Assembly: GCA_021818425.1 (NCBI GenBank)
Contig: JAKAEC010000017.1
Location: 1 to 36,444, forward strand
DNA: 36,444 nucleotides
Direction: 5' to 3'
Source: Pseudomonadota bacterium
GTDB taxonomy: Bacteria; Pseudomonadota; Alphaproteobacteria; Acetobacterales; Acetobacteraceae
Under the pieces are notes generated by a model. The model was given only the letters and a program-made list of their open reading frames with translations. It ran no database searches and had not been told where the DNA came from. This document shows, one piece after another, positions 16,068 through 25,241 of the stretch (its first letter is position 1; every line of letters starts with the position of its first letter). The position numbers were made by a program, and so were the translations under genes.

Positions 16068-17129
16068 ATGGCAGTCAAACGCAAGCGGCTCGTTCTGGTG
16101 GCCGCCGTCATTCTGGTGGCTGGGCTGGGCGTGAGCGCTTATCAGCATTGGCGTGCGGCGCCTGATGCCAACCGTCTCACACTTTATGGCAACGTTGATA
16201 TCCGCGAGGTCTATGCCGCGTTTTACGATTCCGGGCGTATCAACCAAATGCTGGTGCAGGAAGGCGATGCGGTTCACAAAGGGGAGTTGCTCGCCACGCT
16301 CGAGCAAAGTCGGTTCGCGGATGCGCTGGCCACCGCCAATGCTCAGGCCGCCAATCAACGGCACATTCTGGCCGCGCTGCTGGCAGGGTCGCGCCCGGAG
16401 CAGATTGCCCAAGCTAAGGCGCAGATGGATGCCCTGGCCGCAGTCTACCAGAACGACGCCGCCAATTATAATCGTTACGCCACACTGGCACCTCATGGTG
16501 CAGCAACCATCCAGCAGCGTGATGATGCTCAGGCCGTTTACCTCAACGCCAAGAACAATTATGAAGCCGCCAGGCAGGCTTACATATTGGCCGTTAAAGG
16601 CCCGCGCGCTGAGGATATAGCCGCCGCCCAAGCCGCCTATGATGCTGCCACGGCCAGCGCCGCCCTGGCTGCGCAGGAGTACAATGACACCAAACTCTAC
16701 GCGCCCACCGATGGCATCATCGAGGAGCGCGTGCAGGAACCGGGCGACATGACCTCGCCTTCCGCGCCTGTTTATGTCATCGCGCTCACCAATCCGCTAT
16801 GGGTGCGCGCCTATGTGCCCGAGAGCGATCTAGGTCGCGTCCAGCTTGGAATGGCCGCAAGTATCAGCACGGATTCCTACCCGGGCAAAACCTATCGCGG
16901 CTGGATCGGCTACATTTCCCCCACCGCCCAATTCACTCCCAAAACGGTCGAAACACCAGATTTACGTGCGCAGCTTGTTTACCAGCTGCGCGTCTATGCC
17001 TGCGACCCGAAGGGTCAGTTGCAGCTTGGCATGCCCGCGACCGTGAACATCGACCTCACCCGGCACGAGCCGCAGGGCGCGGCACGTGGCGCAGATGCCT
17101 GCAGCGGCCAAAATGCCACCACCAAATGA
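16068..17129 (+). CDS. Membrane fusion (HlyD-type) subunit of ABC exporter, YbhG-like
   Basis: An N-terminal membrane anchor (about residues 7-23, LVLVAAVILVAGLGV) is followed by NRLTLYGNVDIREVYAAF, a biotinyl-lipoyl-like half (VQEGDAVHKGELLATLE), a long coiled-coil hairpin rich in Ala and Gln (about residues 75-205), and the second half (LYAPTDGIIEERVQEPGD). WVRAYVPESDLGRVQLG and AQFTPKTVETPDLRAQLVYQ strongly resemble E. coli YbhG. It links the inner-membrane pump to an outer-membrane channel. The frame is open from 16005, but ATG 16068 gives the normal N-terminus. It overlaps the ATPase gene. The operon order matches ybhG-F-S-R. Substrate unknown; the E. coli system is linked to drug and cation efflux. 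Confidence 0.9.
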   Translation: MAVKRKRLVLVAAVILVAGLGVSAYQHWRAAPDANRLTLYGNVDIREVYAAFYDSGRINQMLVQEGDAVHKGELLATLEQSRFADALATANAQAANQRHILAALLAGSRPEQIAQAKAQMDALAAVYQNDAANYNRYATLAPHGAATIQQRDDAQAVYLNAKNNYEAARQAYILAVKGPRAEDIAAAQAAYDAATASAALAAQEYNDTKLYAPTDGIIEERVQEPGDMTSPSAPVYVIALTNPLWVRAYVPESDLGRVQLGMAASISTDSYPGKTYRGWIGYISPTAQFTPKTVETPDLRAQLVYQLRVYACDPKGQLQLGMPATVNIDLTRHEPQGAARGADACSGQNATTK

Positions 17130-18882
17130 CAACCCCCAGAAAGCACTAGTCCTGAACCGGGTTACGCGCCGCTTTCGTGTAGCCAAACGCATTGTCCCCG
17201 CTCTTGAGGGGGTGTCCGCGGCAACCTCGCCAGGGTTGGTGACAGGACTGATCGGCCCCGACGGCGCGGGCAAAACCACGTTAATGCGCCTGATTGCCGG
17301 GCTGCTTGCGCTTGATGAAGGTAATATCTCTGTCTTTGGCACCGACGTGAGTGCCGCCCCGCTTAAGGTGCAAGGCATGATCTCCTACATGCCGCAGCGT
17401 TTCGGGCTTTATGAAGACCTCACCGTTCAGGAGAATCTCGACCTCTACGCCGATCTACAGGGTGTTCCGGCCGCAGACCGTCCGGCGCATTATGCCGAGC
17501 TTTTACACATGACCGGTATGAAGCCCTTCACATCGCGCCTGGCAGGCCGGCTTTCCGGCGGTATGAAGCAGAAATTGGGTCTCGCCTGCACGCTCATCCG
17601 CCCGCCACGTCTTTTGCTGCTCGATGAACCAACCGTCGGCGTCGATCCCATTTCGCGCCGAGAATTATGGCAGATCGTGGATCATCTCGTGCGTGGCGCG
17701 GGCATGAGCGTCCTGCTTTCCACTGCCTATCTGGATGAGGCTGAACGATGCGACGAGGTGCTGCTTCTACATGAGGGCCAGTTGATCGGCGCGGGTAAAC
17801 CCACGGATTTCACCAGAGCCATGACTGGACGTAGCTTCCTAGCCCGCGCGGATGGCACGCCCAAACGCATGCTGCAAACGGTGCTGGCGGCTACATCAGG
17901 CGTAACAGACGCACTGATCCAAGGGGAAGCTGTACGTTTGGTGCTGGATGCGAGTACAGGCCCCGAGACCATCCGGCCGCCCGGCATCATGGGACTGAAA
18001 CTCTCGCCTACGTCGCCGCGTTTCGAAGACAGGTTCATCGATCTCCTGCGCGCCAAAACTGCCGCACAAACCCCGGCGGCACAGCCCACGCAACCCGCCA
18101 CCATCCAGGCGCCGCATGACGCCGCCATCGAGGTTGCCCATCTCACCAAACGCTTCGGCGTCTTCACAGCGGTTGATGACATTAGCTTCACCGTGAAGCG
18201 CGGCAATATCTTTGGTCTTTTGGGCGCCAACGGCGCAGGTAAATCCACCACCTTCCGTATGCTGTGCGGCCTGCTGCCCGCGACCAGCGGCCGGTTGCGG
18301 GTCGATGGGTTTGATCTGCGCACCGCGGCCGCCACCGCGCGCGGACGACTTGGCTATATGGCGCAGAAATTCTCTCTCTACGGAGATCTGAGCGTCCTCC
18401 AGAATCTACGTTTTTTCGCCGCGGCCTATGGGCTACGCGGCACGCGGCGCGTTGAACGCATCAATTGGGCGCTGAACGAATTCGAGTTGAACGATTACGC
18501 CAATGCCACCAGCCGTGACTTGCCGCTTGGTTTCAAGCAGCGCATGGCGCTCGCCTGTGCGCTCATGCATGAGCCCGACGTGCTGTTTCTCGATGAACCG
18601 ACCTCCGGCGTCGACCCGCTGGCGCGGCGAGAATTCTGGCGGCGCATCAATGCCCTGGCCGATCAGGGCGTAACCGTGCTGGTGACCACCCACTTCATGG
18701 ACGAGGCCGAATACTGCGACCGTCTGGTTATAATGGCGCAGGGGCGGATTCTGGCCACCGGCACCTCGGAGGAACTCAAAACCGCCAGCCGTACTACGGC
18801 ACTGCCCTCGCCAACCATGGAGGATGCCTTCGTGTCCCTCATCACGGCTGATAGCGCCAAACGGACGGGGCAAACGGCATGA
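17086..18882 (+). CDS. Double ATP-binding protein of ABC exporter, YbhF-like
   Basis: Two nucleotide-binding domains in one chain. The first has Walker A GPDGAGKTT, signature LSGGMKQKLGLA and Walker B LLLLDEPTVGVD. The second, from about residue 345, has GANGAGKST, an altered signature LPLGFKQRMALA and Walker B VLFLDEPTSGVD. The signature of the second domain lacks the SGG core, as often happens in asymmetric ABC ATPases. At 598 residues it is close to YbhF (about 578) and much shorter than RbbA, as it has no membrane domain. The start is uncertain: GTG 17086, ATG 17095 and ATG 17113 all lie inside the end of the fusion-protein gene and none has a strong ribosome site. Confidence 0.9.
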   Translation: MAQMPAAAKMPPPNDNPQKALVLNRVTRRFRVAKRIVPALEGVSAATSPGLVTGLIGPDGAGKTTLMRLIAGLLALDEGNISVFGTDVSAAPLKVQGMISYMPQRFGLYEDLTVQENLDLYADLQGVPAADRPAHYAELLHMTGMKPFTSRLAGRLSGGMKQKLGLACTLIRPPRLLLLDEPTVGVDPISRRELWQIVDHLVRGAGMSVLLSTAYLDEAERCDEVLLLHEGQLIGAGKPTDFTRAMTGRSFLARADGTPKRMLQTVLAATSGVTDALIQGEAVRLVLDASTGPETIRPPGIMGLKLSPTSPRFEDRFIDLLRAKTAAQTPAAQPTQPATIQAPHDAAIEVAHLTKRFGVFTAVDDISFTVKRGNIFGLLGANGAGKSTTFRMLCGLLPATSGRLRVDGFDLRTAAATARGRLGYMAQKFSLYGDLSVLQNLRFFAAAYGLRGTRRVERINWALNEFELNDYANATSRDLPLGFKQRMALACALMHEPDVLFLDEPTSGVDPLARREFWRRINALADQGVTVLVTTHFMDEAEYCDRLVIMAQGRILATGTSEELKTASRTTALPSPTMEDAFVSLITADSAKRTGQTA

Positions 18883-20000
18883 ACATGTTGCTGATGCGCT
18901 TGCGCGGACTGGTCCGCAAGGAAATACTGCAAATCCTGCGTGACCCCTCCTCCATCGCCATCGCTTTTATTTTGCCCACTGTATTGCTGCTGTTGTTCGG
19001 CTATGGCGTATCACTGGATGCCCGCCATGTCGGGCTGGGGCTGGTGGTTGACGAACCTAGCGCCGCGGCAACGAGCTTCGCGGCAGAATTCCGCCGTTCG
19101 CCCTATTTCACACCGCATGACTTTGCCTCAGAGCCTGCTGCAGAGAGGGCCATGAATGATGGCGATATCGATGGTTTTATCTGGCTGCAACGCGACTTCG
19201 CCCGTCAGGTCACCGCTGGCCAAAGCCCGGCCATCGCCCTTTTCGTCAATGGGATCGACGCCAACAATGCGCGGCTGATTGAAAATTATGTTGACCAAAG
19301 CTGGGCTGCCTGGGTCACGCACCAAGCCGCGCAGGCTGGCATCGCCAATCCAACACCAATCGATATCGAGCCGCGAATCTGGTTCAATCCGGCGGTCAGC
19401 AGCCGGGACTATCTGATACCTGGACTTATTGCTGTCATCATGACCCTCACAGGTGCGCTACTCACTGCATTGGTCATCGCACGTGAATGGGAACGCGGTA
19501 CCATGGAGGCATTGATGGTCACTACGGTGAGCATGCACGAGATATTGATTTCGAAAATCATCCCCTATTTTCTACTTGGCATGGGCGGAATGGTGGTCTC
19601 GGTACTCATCGCGGTATTCCTGTTCGGTGTACCACTGCTGGGGTCGCTCGTCATTCTTAGTCTGGCCTCGTCACTGTTCATGCTCGCCTCGCTTGGCATG
19701 GGGCTCCTTATTTCGACAGTGGCCAAGAACCAGTTTGTCGCCGGCCAAATCGCCATCATCACCACCTTTCTGCCTGCCTTCATCCTTTCGGGTTTCATCT
19801 TCGATATTTCCAGCATGCCCGCACCCATTCAATTGCTTACCCATATCGTCGCGGCGCGCTATTTCGTGGCCATCCTGCAAACCTTATTCCTGGCTGGTAC
19901 GGTGTGGTCGGTGATCGTGCCCAATCTATTCGCCCTTCTGATCATGGCGGTGATGTTTCTTGGGCTGGCACGGCTTACCGCCCGTAAGAGCCTCGACTGA
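18879..20000 (+). CDS. ABC-2 type permease subunit, YbhS-like
   Basis: One membrane helix near residues 22-43 (PSSIAIAFILPTVLLLLFGYG) is followed by a ~130-residue periplasmic domain and five further helices from about residue 175. REWERGTMEALMVTTVS is the conserved cytoplasmic loop of ABC-2 permeases that contacts the ATPase. Length 373, against 377 for E. coli YbhS. Its ATG overlaps the ATPase stop (ATGA), and the next permease starts 3 bp after its own stop. Confidence 0.92.
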   Translation: MNMLLMRLRGLVRKEILQILRDPSSIAIAFILPTVLLLLFGYGVSLDARHVGLGLVVDEPSAAATSFAAEFRRSPYFTPHDFASEPAAERAMNDGDIDGFIWLQRDFARQVTAGQSPAIALFVNGIDANNARLIENYVDQSWAAWVTHQAAQAGIANPTPIDIEPRIWFNPAVSSRDYLIPGLIAVIMTLTGALLTALVIAREWERGTMEALMVTTVSMHEILISKIIPYFLLGMGGMVVSVLIAVFLFGVPLLGSLVILSLASSLFMLASLGMGLLISTVAKNQFVAGQIAIITTFLPAFILSGFIFDISSMPAPIQLLTHIVAARYFVAILQTLFLAGTVWSVIVPNLFALLIMAVMFLGLARLTARKSLD

Positions 20001-20003
20001 CCC

Positions 20004-21113
20004 ATGCTTGCCCGTTTGTTCGCCCTGATCATAAAGGAATTTCTTGCGATCTTGCGCGACGCCAAAAGTCGCATGGTGCTGATTGGCCCGCCGCTCATCC
20101 AGCTTGTCGTATTCGGCTATGCCGCCAGCTTCGACCTCAACCACGTCCCTTTCGCGGTCTACGACCAGGACCAATCCGCTCTTTCCCGTGATCTCGTGGC
20201 TGATTTCGCAGGATCACCAAGCTTCCAGCAGGTCGCGATATTGCACAGTCCCGCGCGCATCAAACAACTCGTGGACTCGCGCACCGTCGAGATGGTGCTC
20301 GACATCGACCCTCGTTATTCGCGTAATCTGCTACTCGGCCAGCCCGCACCGGTACAGGTCATCGTCGATGGCCGCAATTCCAATACCGCCCTGCTGATCC
20401 TAGGCTATGCCAGCGACATCATCACCGCGGCAAGCCACGAATGGGCCGCCAAGCATGGCGGTACTCTGCCCCCTGCACAGCTCGTGCCACGCGCGCTCTA
20501 CAACCCCACGCTAGACTCACATTGGTTCATCATTCCCGGCATCGTCGCGCTGCTTACCCAGGTCGTCACGCTACTCGTAGTAGGTTTGTCCGTCGCACGT
20601 GAGCGCGAGGCCGGCACGTTCGACCAGACTCTCGTCACGCCGCTCCGCCCGATCGACATTGTGCTTGGCAAAAGTCTACCGGGCCTGATCATCGGCCTCG
20701 TTGAAGGCACGGTTATTATCCTAGCTACGCATTTCTGGTTCGACGTGCCGCTGCTGGGTTCGCTGGTCTTGCTCTATCTGGGGCTGCTTCTATTCATTGC
20801 CGCTGTCACCGGTATCGGATTGATGATCTCCTCGCTCGCCGCCACTCAACAGCAGGCGCTGCTCGGCGCCTTCCTGTTCATGGTGCCGTCCATCATTCTC
20901 TCGGGCTTCGCCACGCCCATCGCCAATATGCCGACCCTTGTGCAAGACCTTACCCTTATAAACCCCATGCGCTATGCGCTGGTCGTCATCCGCGACAGCT
21001 TCCTTGAGCAGCCTAGCCTCACCACGCTTCTGCCCCAATTCGCGGCCATGACATCACTTGCGCTCATCAGCCTCATCACGGCAGGTTGGATGTTCCGCAA
21101 ACGCACGCTTTAA
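20004..21113 (+). CDS. ABC-2 type permease subunit, YbhR-like
   Basis: It has the same architecture as its neighbour: an N-terminal helix near residues 25-45 (MVLIGPPLIQLVVFGYAASF), a large periplasmic domain, then five helices starting at WFIIPGIVALLTQVVTLLVV with the loop AREREAGTFDQTLVTPLRP. Length 369, against 368 for YbhR. The two permeases would form a heterodimer channel powered by the double ATPase. It is the last gene of the exporter operon. No clear terminator follows. Confidence 0.92.
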   Translation: MLARLFALIIKEFLAILRDAKSRMVLIGPPLIQLVVFGYAASFDLNHVPFAVYDQDQSALSRDLVADFAGSPSFQQVAILHSPARIKQLVDSRTVEMVLDIDPRYSRNLLLGQPAPVQVIVDGRNSNTALLILGYASDIITAASHEWAAKHGGTLPPAQLVPRALYNPTLDSHWFIIPGIVALLTQVVTLLVVGLSVAREREAGTFDQTLVTPLRPIDIVLGKSLPGLIIGLVEGTVIILATHFWFDVPLLGSLVLLYLGLLLFIAAVTGIGLMISSLAATQQQALLGAFLFMVPSIILSGFATPIANMPTLVQDLTLINPMRYALVVIRDSFLEQPSLTTLLPQFAAMTSLALISLITAGWMFRKRTL

Positions 21114-21189
21114 ATCGAGCATTAATTGCTGCGGTTTAGACCAAAGCAGACTTCACGCTAGTCGAATTATCGGCCATACTACGTATGCG

Positions 21190-21350
21190 TCATCGTATCC
21201 GATTTGAGCTGAACCGCATGCGGCAATTTCTTGACCGTCATAGCATGGCATTCAAAAAGCGCCGTAGAAAACCGTACCGGAGCAGGCCGACATTGCCGCT
21301 GGACGCGCCAGCTGACGCGGGGCACAACCTGATCACCTCGTGCCGCACGT
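21190..21350 (+). mobile_element. Short IS630-type transposase relic
   Basis: The plus strand reads MRQFLDRHSMAFKK and, after a frame change, KTVPEQADIAAGRAS followed by a stop and RGAQ. This parallels the segment of IS630-family transposases between the DNA-binding domain and the first catalytic Asp (RFLxRHGxxFKKKTxxAxEQDRxDVAAAR). Only about 50 codons remain, with at least two stops and a frameshift. It lies between the exporter and the arc operon. Confidence 0.5.
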
Positions 21351-21375
21351 AGCCTTCTTACCGACTCTGGTGCGG

Positions 21376-22293
21376 TCATTCTCCTGCAATCGTGGTTCCT
21401 TTTGTGCCTATTATGATGTCGGCCAGATCGCCCAGCGCTCCGATTGCCGCAGAGCGGCCTGTTTCGCGGACAAACGCGCACGCCGCCTCAATCTTCGGTG
21501 CCATCGAGCCGGCGCCGAACGACGCCCCTTCAGTCGCCAGTTCCCGCGGGCTTGTATGCCTAATCATGCGGGCATTTTCAGTTCCATAATGCAAATACAC
21601 GCCCGCGACGTCCGTCAGCATAATGAACAGGTCAGCCCCTAGCTGCCGTGCAAGCAACGCGCTCGTCTTGTCCTTGTCGATAACCGCCTCGGCCCCGGCA
21701 AGCGTTCCATCCGACATTCGTTGCACTGGAATGCCGCCCCCGCCGGCGCAGATGACAATAGTGCCGGATTCTGCCAGTTGTCTTATGACGGCGATTTCAA
21801 GGATGCCCTGCGGTTCCGGCGACGCCACCACGCGCCGCCAGCCTTTGCTGTCCGGCGCAATCGACCAATGGTTCGCGGCTGCCAGTTTCTTAGCTGTGGC
21901 TTCATCGTAGACAGGTCCGATCGGCTTTGCCGGACGAGAGAAAGCATCGTCGCTCCCATCCACCAGGGTTTGGGTCAGCAGCGTTACAACAGTGGTATCC
22001 GCCGGCAACGCGTTGCGCAGCGCCAACTCGATGCTATAGCCAATCCAGCCTTCGCTTTCAGCGCCAAGGATATCGAGAGGCATTGCCGACTCAACTGGCC
22101 CCGCCAGCGATTGCAGGGCCAGCAACCCAACCTGCGGGCCGTTTCCGTGGGTAATGACGAGCTGATGCCCCATGGCGGCGACACAAGCGAACGAACGTGC
22201 AGCGTCGCCGACCGCCGCTTGTTGCGCTGCCGCCGAAAGCGTCTCCCCGCGCCGCAGCAACGCATTGCCGCCAAGGGCTACGACGATGCGCAT
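21376..22293 (-). CDS. arcC: Carbamate kinase
   Basis: Last step of the arginine deiminase pathway: carbamoyl phosphate plus ADP gives ATP, ammonia and CO2. Motifs: VVALGGNALLRRG at the N-terminus, LVITHGNGPQVGLLALQ, IGYSIELALRNAL, VICAGGGGIPVQR, VIDKDKTSALLARQLGADLF, LTDVAGVYLHYG and FGAGSMAPKIEAA. The 305-residue length is normal. It is third in a minus-strand operon, 3 bp after arcB. The C-terminus IIGTKGTTI is complete. Confidence 0.96.
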   Translation of the reverse strand: MRIVVALGGNALLRRGETLSAAAQQAAVGDAARSFACVAAMGHQLVITHGNGPQVGLLALQSLAGPVESAMPLDILGAESEGWIGYSIELALRNALPADTTVVTLLTQTLVDGSDDAFSRPAKPIGPVYDEATAKKLAAANHWSIAPDSKGWRRVVASPEPQGILEIAVIRQLAESGTIVICAGGGGIPVQRMSDGTLAGAEAVIDKDKTSALLARQLGADLFIMLTDVAGVYLHYGTENARMIRHTSPRELATEGASFGAGSMAPKIEAACAFVRETGRSAAIGALGDLADIIIGTKGTTIAGE

Positions 22294-22296
22294 AAT

Positions 22297-23295
22297 TTAC
22301 CCCAAGGTCGCGACAAGAATGGCTTTGATAGAATGCATTCGGTTCTCCGCTTGGTCGAACACAATCGACGCGGCGGATTCAAACACTGCGTCCGTGACCT
22401 CCATCGCGCTGATACCAAAGCGTTCCTGGACTTGCTTACCCATTTTTGTATCGGCATTGTGAAAAGATGGTAGACAATGCATGAACTTAGTGGAAGGATT
22501 TCCGGTCCCCGCCATGAGTTCTGTGTTCACCTGATAGGGCCTCAACATCTTGATGCGTTCTTCCCAAAGCCCCTCATCCTCACCCATGGAAAGCCAGACA
22601 TCGGTATAGATAAAATCGGCGTTCTCAACGGCAACCTTCGGATCTCCCTCCATCCGTATCCGGGCGCCGGTGGCCTTGGCAATCGTCGCCACATGTTCCA
22701 TGAACGCAGCGTCAGGACGCTGCGCCACCGGTGCGCCGATGGTAAAATCCATACCCATCTTGGCGGCACCCATCGCGAGAGATCGCGCCATGTTGTTATG
22801 GCCATCTCCCATGAAGGCAAAACGGATATCGATTAGCTCCTTATCGCTGTGCTCTTGCATGGTCATAAAATCAGCAAGGATCTGCGTGGGATGCGAATCC
22901 GCCGTCAGGCCATTATAGACTGGGACACCAGCATATCGCCCGAGCGTCTCGACATCGCTTTGGGCGAAACCACGGAACTCGATAGCATCGAACATTCGCC
23001 CCAGCACACGCGCCGTATCCTTAATGGTTTCCGACTGCCCGATATGGCTACCGCTCGGCCCCATATAAGTCACATGCGCACCCTGATCATGTGCCGCGAC
23101 CTCAAAGCCACTGCGCGTGCGGGTGGAGTCCTTCTCGAAAATCAAAGCGATGTTTTTGCCAGATAGTTTCGGCTGTTCACAACGGTTGCGCTTGGCCAGC
23201 TTCAAATCTTTAGCCAATGCCAGTAAAAATTTCAATTCCTCCGGCGTAAAATTGTCCAACGCCAGAAGGCTCCGACCCCTCAAATCAATTGTCAT
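22297..23295 (-). CDS. arcB: Ornithine carbamoyltransferase, catabolic
   Basis: It splits citrulline with phosphate into ornithine and carbamoyl phosphate when acting catabolically. The carbamoyl-phosphate site is FEKDSTRTRSGFEVAA (STRTR at residues 57-61). DSHPTQILADFMTM follows, then SMG near residue 240 and FMHCLPSFHN with the catalytic Cys. Length 332. Position between arcA and arcC argues for the catabolic rather than biosynthetic role. It lies 14 bp downstream of arcA, with AAGGAG just before the ATG. Confidence 0.95.
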   Translation of the reverse strand: MTIDLRGRSLLALDNFTPEELKFLLALAKDLKLAKRNRCEQPKLSGKNIALIFEKDSTRTRSGFEVAAHDQGAHVTYMGPSGSHIGQSETIKDTARVLGRMFDAIEFRGFAQSDVETLGRYAGVPVYNGLTADSHPTQILADFMTMQEHSDKELIDIRFAFMGDGHNNMARSLAMGAAKMGMDFTIGAPVAQRPDAAFMEHVATIAKATGARIRMEGDPKVAVENADFIYTDVWLSMGEDEGLWEERIKMLRPYQVNTELMAGTGNPSTKFMHCLPSFHNADTKMGKQVQERFGISAMEVTDAVFESAASIVFDQAENRMHSIKAILVATLG

Positions 23296-23309
23296 TCCGG
23301 AACTCCTTC

Positions 23310-24536
23310 TTAAATCTGATCGCGGCTGATTGGGCAGCTCATGCAGTGACTGCCGCCGCGACCCCGACCCAGTTCGGCGCCGTCGATAGTTATGACTTCA
23401 ATACCGGCCTTGCGCAGCAACGTGTTGGTATAGACATTACGGTCATATCCGATGACAACCCCCGGTGCGACGGCGAGCACGTTGTTTCCGTCATCCCATT
23501 GTTCCCTTTCTGCTTCAAATGAATCTCCGCCGGTCGGGACGACGCGCATTTTTTTCACACCAATTGCCTCGGCAACAACGTCGACAAAATGCCGTGTTTC
23601 CGCCACGACCTCAATGCCTTTGCCACTATCCGCCGGGTATAGCGAGAATGGCCTCATACGATCTACGATTTCCGGGTAGATCGTCACAAGGTCACGGTCG
23701 CAAAACGAGAACACCGTGTCGAGATGCATATTGCTGCGCTCGCGCGGCATCAGCCCGCCGATTACCCTTGTCGCGGCACCTTGCGCAAACAAGCGGCTGG
23801 CATATTCGGTTACAGCCTGCGGAGTGGAGCGTTCACCCATGCCGATGAGTACGACGCCATTACCAATCGGCATCACATCACCACCTTCCAAACTCATATT
23901 GCCCGTGTACTCGTCTACAGCGTCGAGATACAGGGTAAAATCGGCATGTTTGAAACGTGGATGAAACCGATATACAGCAGAAAGATTGATGCTTTCCGGC
24001 CGCCGTGCTGGCCAGTACATCGGGTTTACGAACACACCTTTTCCGACCCAGCAGGAACTGTCGCGGGTGAAGAGCTGGTTTGGCAGTGGTGGTAGGATAA
24101 ACTCATGCTCGGTGCGCGTGACAGCGTATAGCCCCTTTGGTGTGAACGGCGTCTCGCTGCGAGCAATGCCGCCGACAAGGCAGGCCGCGAGCTGCGCCGG
24201 TTGCATCTCCTCCAGCCAAGCCCTCACCTCGCCCGCAGTACCATGCCCTAATTGGATGATATCCGTGCGGTGATCAAGCATCCAACTGCGCGCCTTCGGG
24301 TCGGCCATCGTCTCCGCCAGCATCCCGCCAAATTCATGAACAACGATATTTCTATCACGCATCGCATCAACGAATGCATCATGCTCCTGCCGAGCCTTCT
24401 TCACCCAGATCACATCGTCGAACAGAAGGTCACGACAATTACCTGGGGTGAGTCGGGTGAGGCTGAGGTCCGGACGGTGCACGACAACCTCGCGTAGTAC
24501 GCCAACCTCAGAATAAACGCCCAATTTTAGACTCAT
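23310..24536 (-). CDS. arcA: Arginine deiminase
   Basis: It hydrolyses arginine to citrulline and ammonia, the first ADI pathway step. It has [56 protein letters not shown] and the C-terminal [19 protein letters not shown] with the nucleophilic Cys (residue 398 of 408). The frame is open from ATG 24557, but GGAG sits 8 bp before the ATG at 24536, giving [20 protein letters not shown], the usual start. First gene of arcABC. Ammonia release raises cytoplasmic pH, so the pathway also helps acid survival. Confidence 0.95.
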   Translation of the reverse strand: MSLKLGVYSEVGVLREVVVHRPDLSLTRLTPGNCRDLLFDDVIWVKKARQEHDAFVDAMRDRNIVVHEFGGMLAETMADPKARSWMLDHRTDIIQLGHGTAGEVRAWLEEMQPAQLAACLVGGIARSETPFTPKGLYAVTRTEHEFILPPLPNQLFTRDSSCWVGKGVFVNPMYWPARRPESINLSAVYRFHPRFKHADFTLYLDAVDEYTGNMSLEGGDVMPIGNGVVLIGMGERSTPQAVTEYASRLFAQGAATRVIGGLMPRERSNMHLDTVFSFCDRDLVTIYPEIVDRMRPFSLYPADSGKGIEVVAETRHFVDVVAEAIGVKKMRVVPTGGDSFEAEREQWDDGNNVLAVAPGVVIGYDRNVYTNTLLRKAGIEVITIDGAELGRGRGGSHCMSCPISRDQI

Positions 24537-25241
24537 TGTCATTACTCCGAAATGCAAGTCTTTGGATTGTACTTCGGGGACGAGCTGAACACCCCATGGG
24601 TCGCGCCTTCACTGTCCGCCGGCAGCCGGCCTCCGAAATACGAAACGACCAATGTCATCTGACGCCCTCAAATCAAAGCCTTGCTTACTTTCCTTCTCTC
24701 AGAAAGACTTCATTGGGCATTGATGTCGCTCAAAGGATCAGAAAAATTCACAAATATTCGGCACAGTACGACGCCAGTGGAGAGAAATTTGATTATGATC
24801 CGTTGGAGGATGACATTATAATCGATCAATGGAGATGATCGCACAGGGGACCGGCATGGCTGATAAAGACTTCGCCGACACTAGGAACTGGCGGTTCACG
24901 TTTCATCAGTTCAGGTATCCCCGACATCGTGATATACATAGCTCGATATGTTTGTTTCGTGGTCATCTCTCGGTCGTTGTCAGAGCATCAAAATGCAGTT
25001 ACACGAGCATGATGAATTTCTTTTAGTGTTATGCCTTGGACAGGGCGGCGACTGCATCAAACTCCACCGCCTTAGAATTCTTTTTTCGGTCATAATGGGC
25101 ACATTCCGATCTCTGGACAGCGCGACTAAGACCCTCGACAGAGACTTTTCAGCGACGGGGCTTCTGTATGCCCGGCACTAGAAGTCATTTCTTTTTCTGC
25201 GCTTTATGCGCTTATCGCCAAACGGATCACTGCCCATCCGC
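24537..25241. other. About 700 bp upstream of arcA with no recognisable gene
   Basis: The frames here are at most 100 codons, lack family motifs and carry poor ribosome sites. The stretch is more AT-rich than its neighbours and should hold the arcA promoter. Besides the FNR-like box at 24720 there is a weaker partial match, TTGATTATGATCCG (24789-24802). No terminator was recognised for the pseudogene on its right. Confidence 0.5.
24720..24733. promoter_or_regulatory. FNR/Anr-type box upstream of arcA
   Basis: TTGATGTCGCTCAA matches TTGAT-N4-ATCAA at 9 of 10 positions. Its centre is about 190 bp from the arcA ATG, so if used as an activator site the transcript would have a leader of roughly 150 nt. 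I see no strong -10 at the expected distance. ADI operons are Anr-activated in Pseudomonas (established knowledge). Confidence 0.45.

Noticed and set aside
24536-25181. Several 65-100 codon plus-strand frames upstream of arcA
   Set aside because: No recognisable domain and poor starts; they overlap the region expected to hold the arc promoter.
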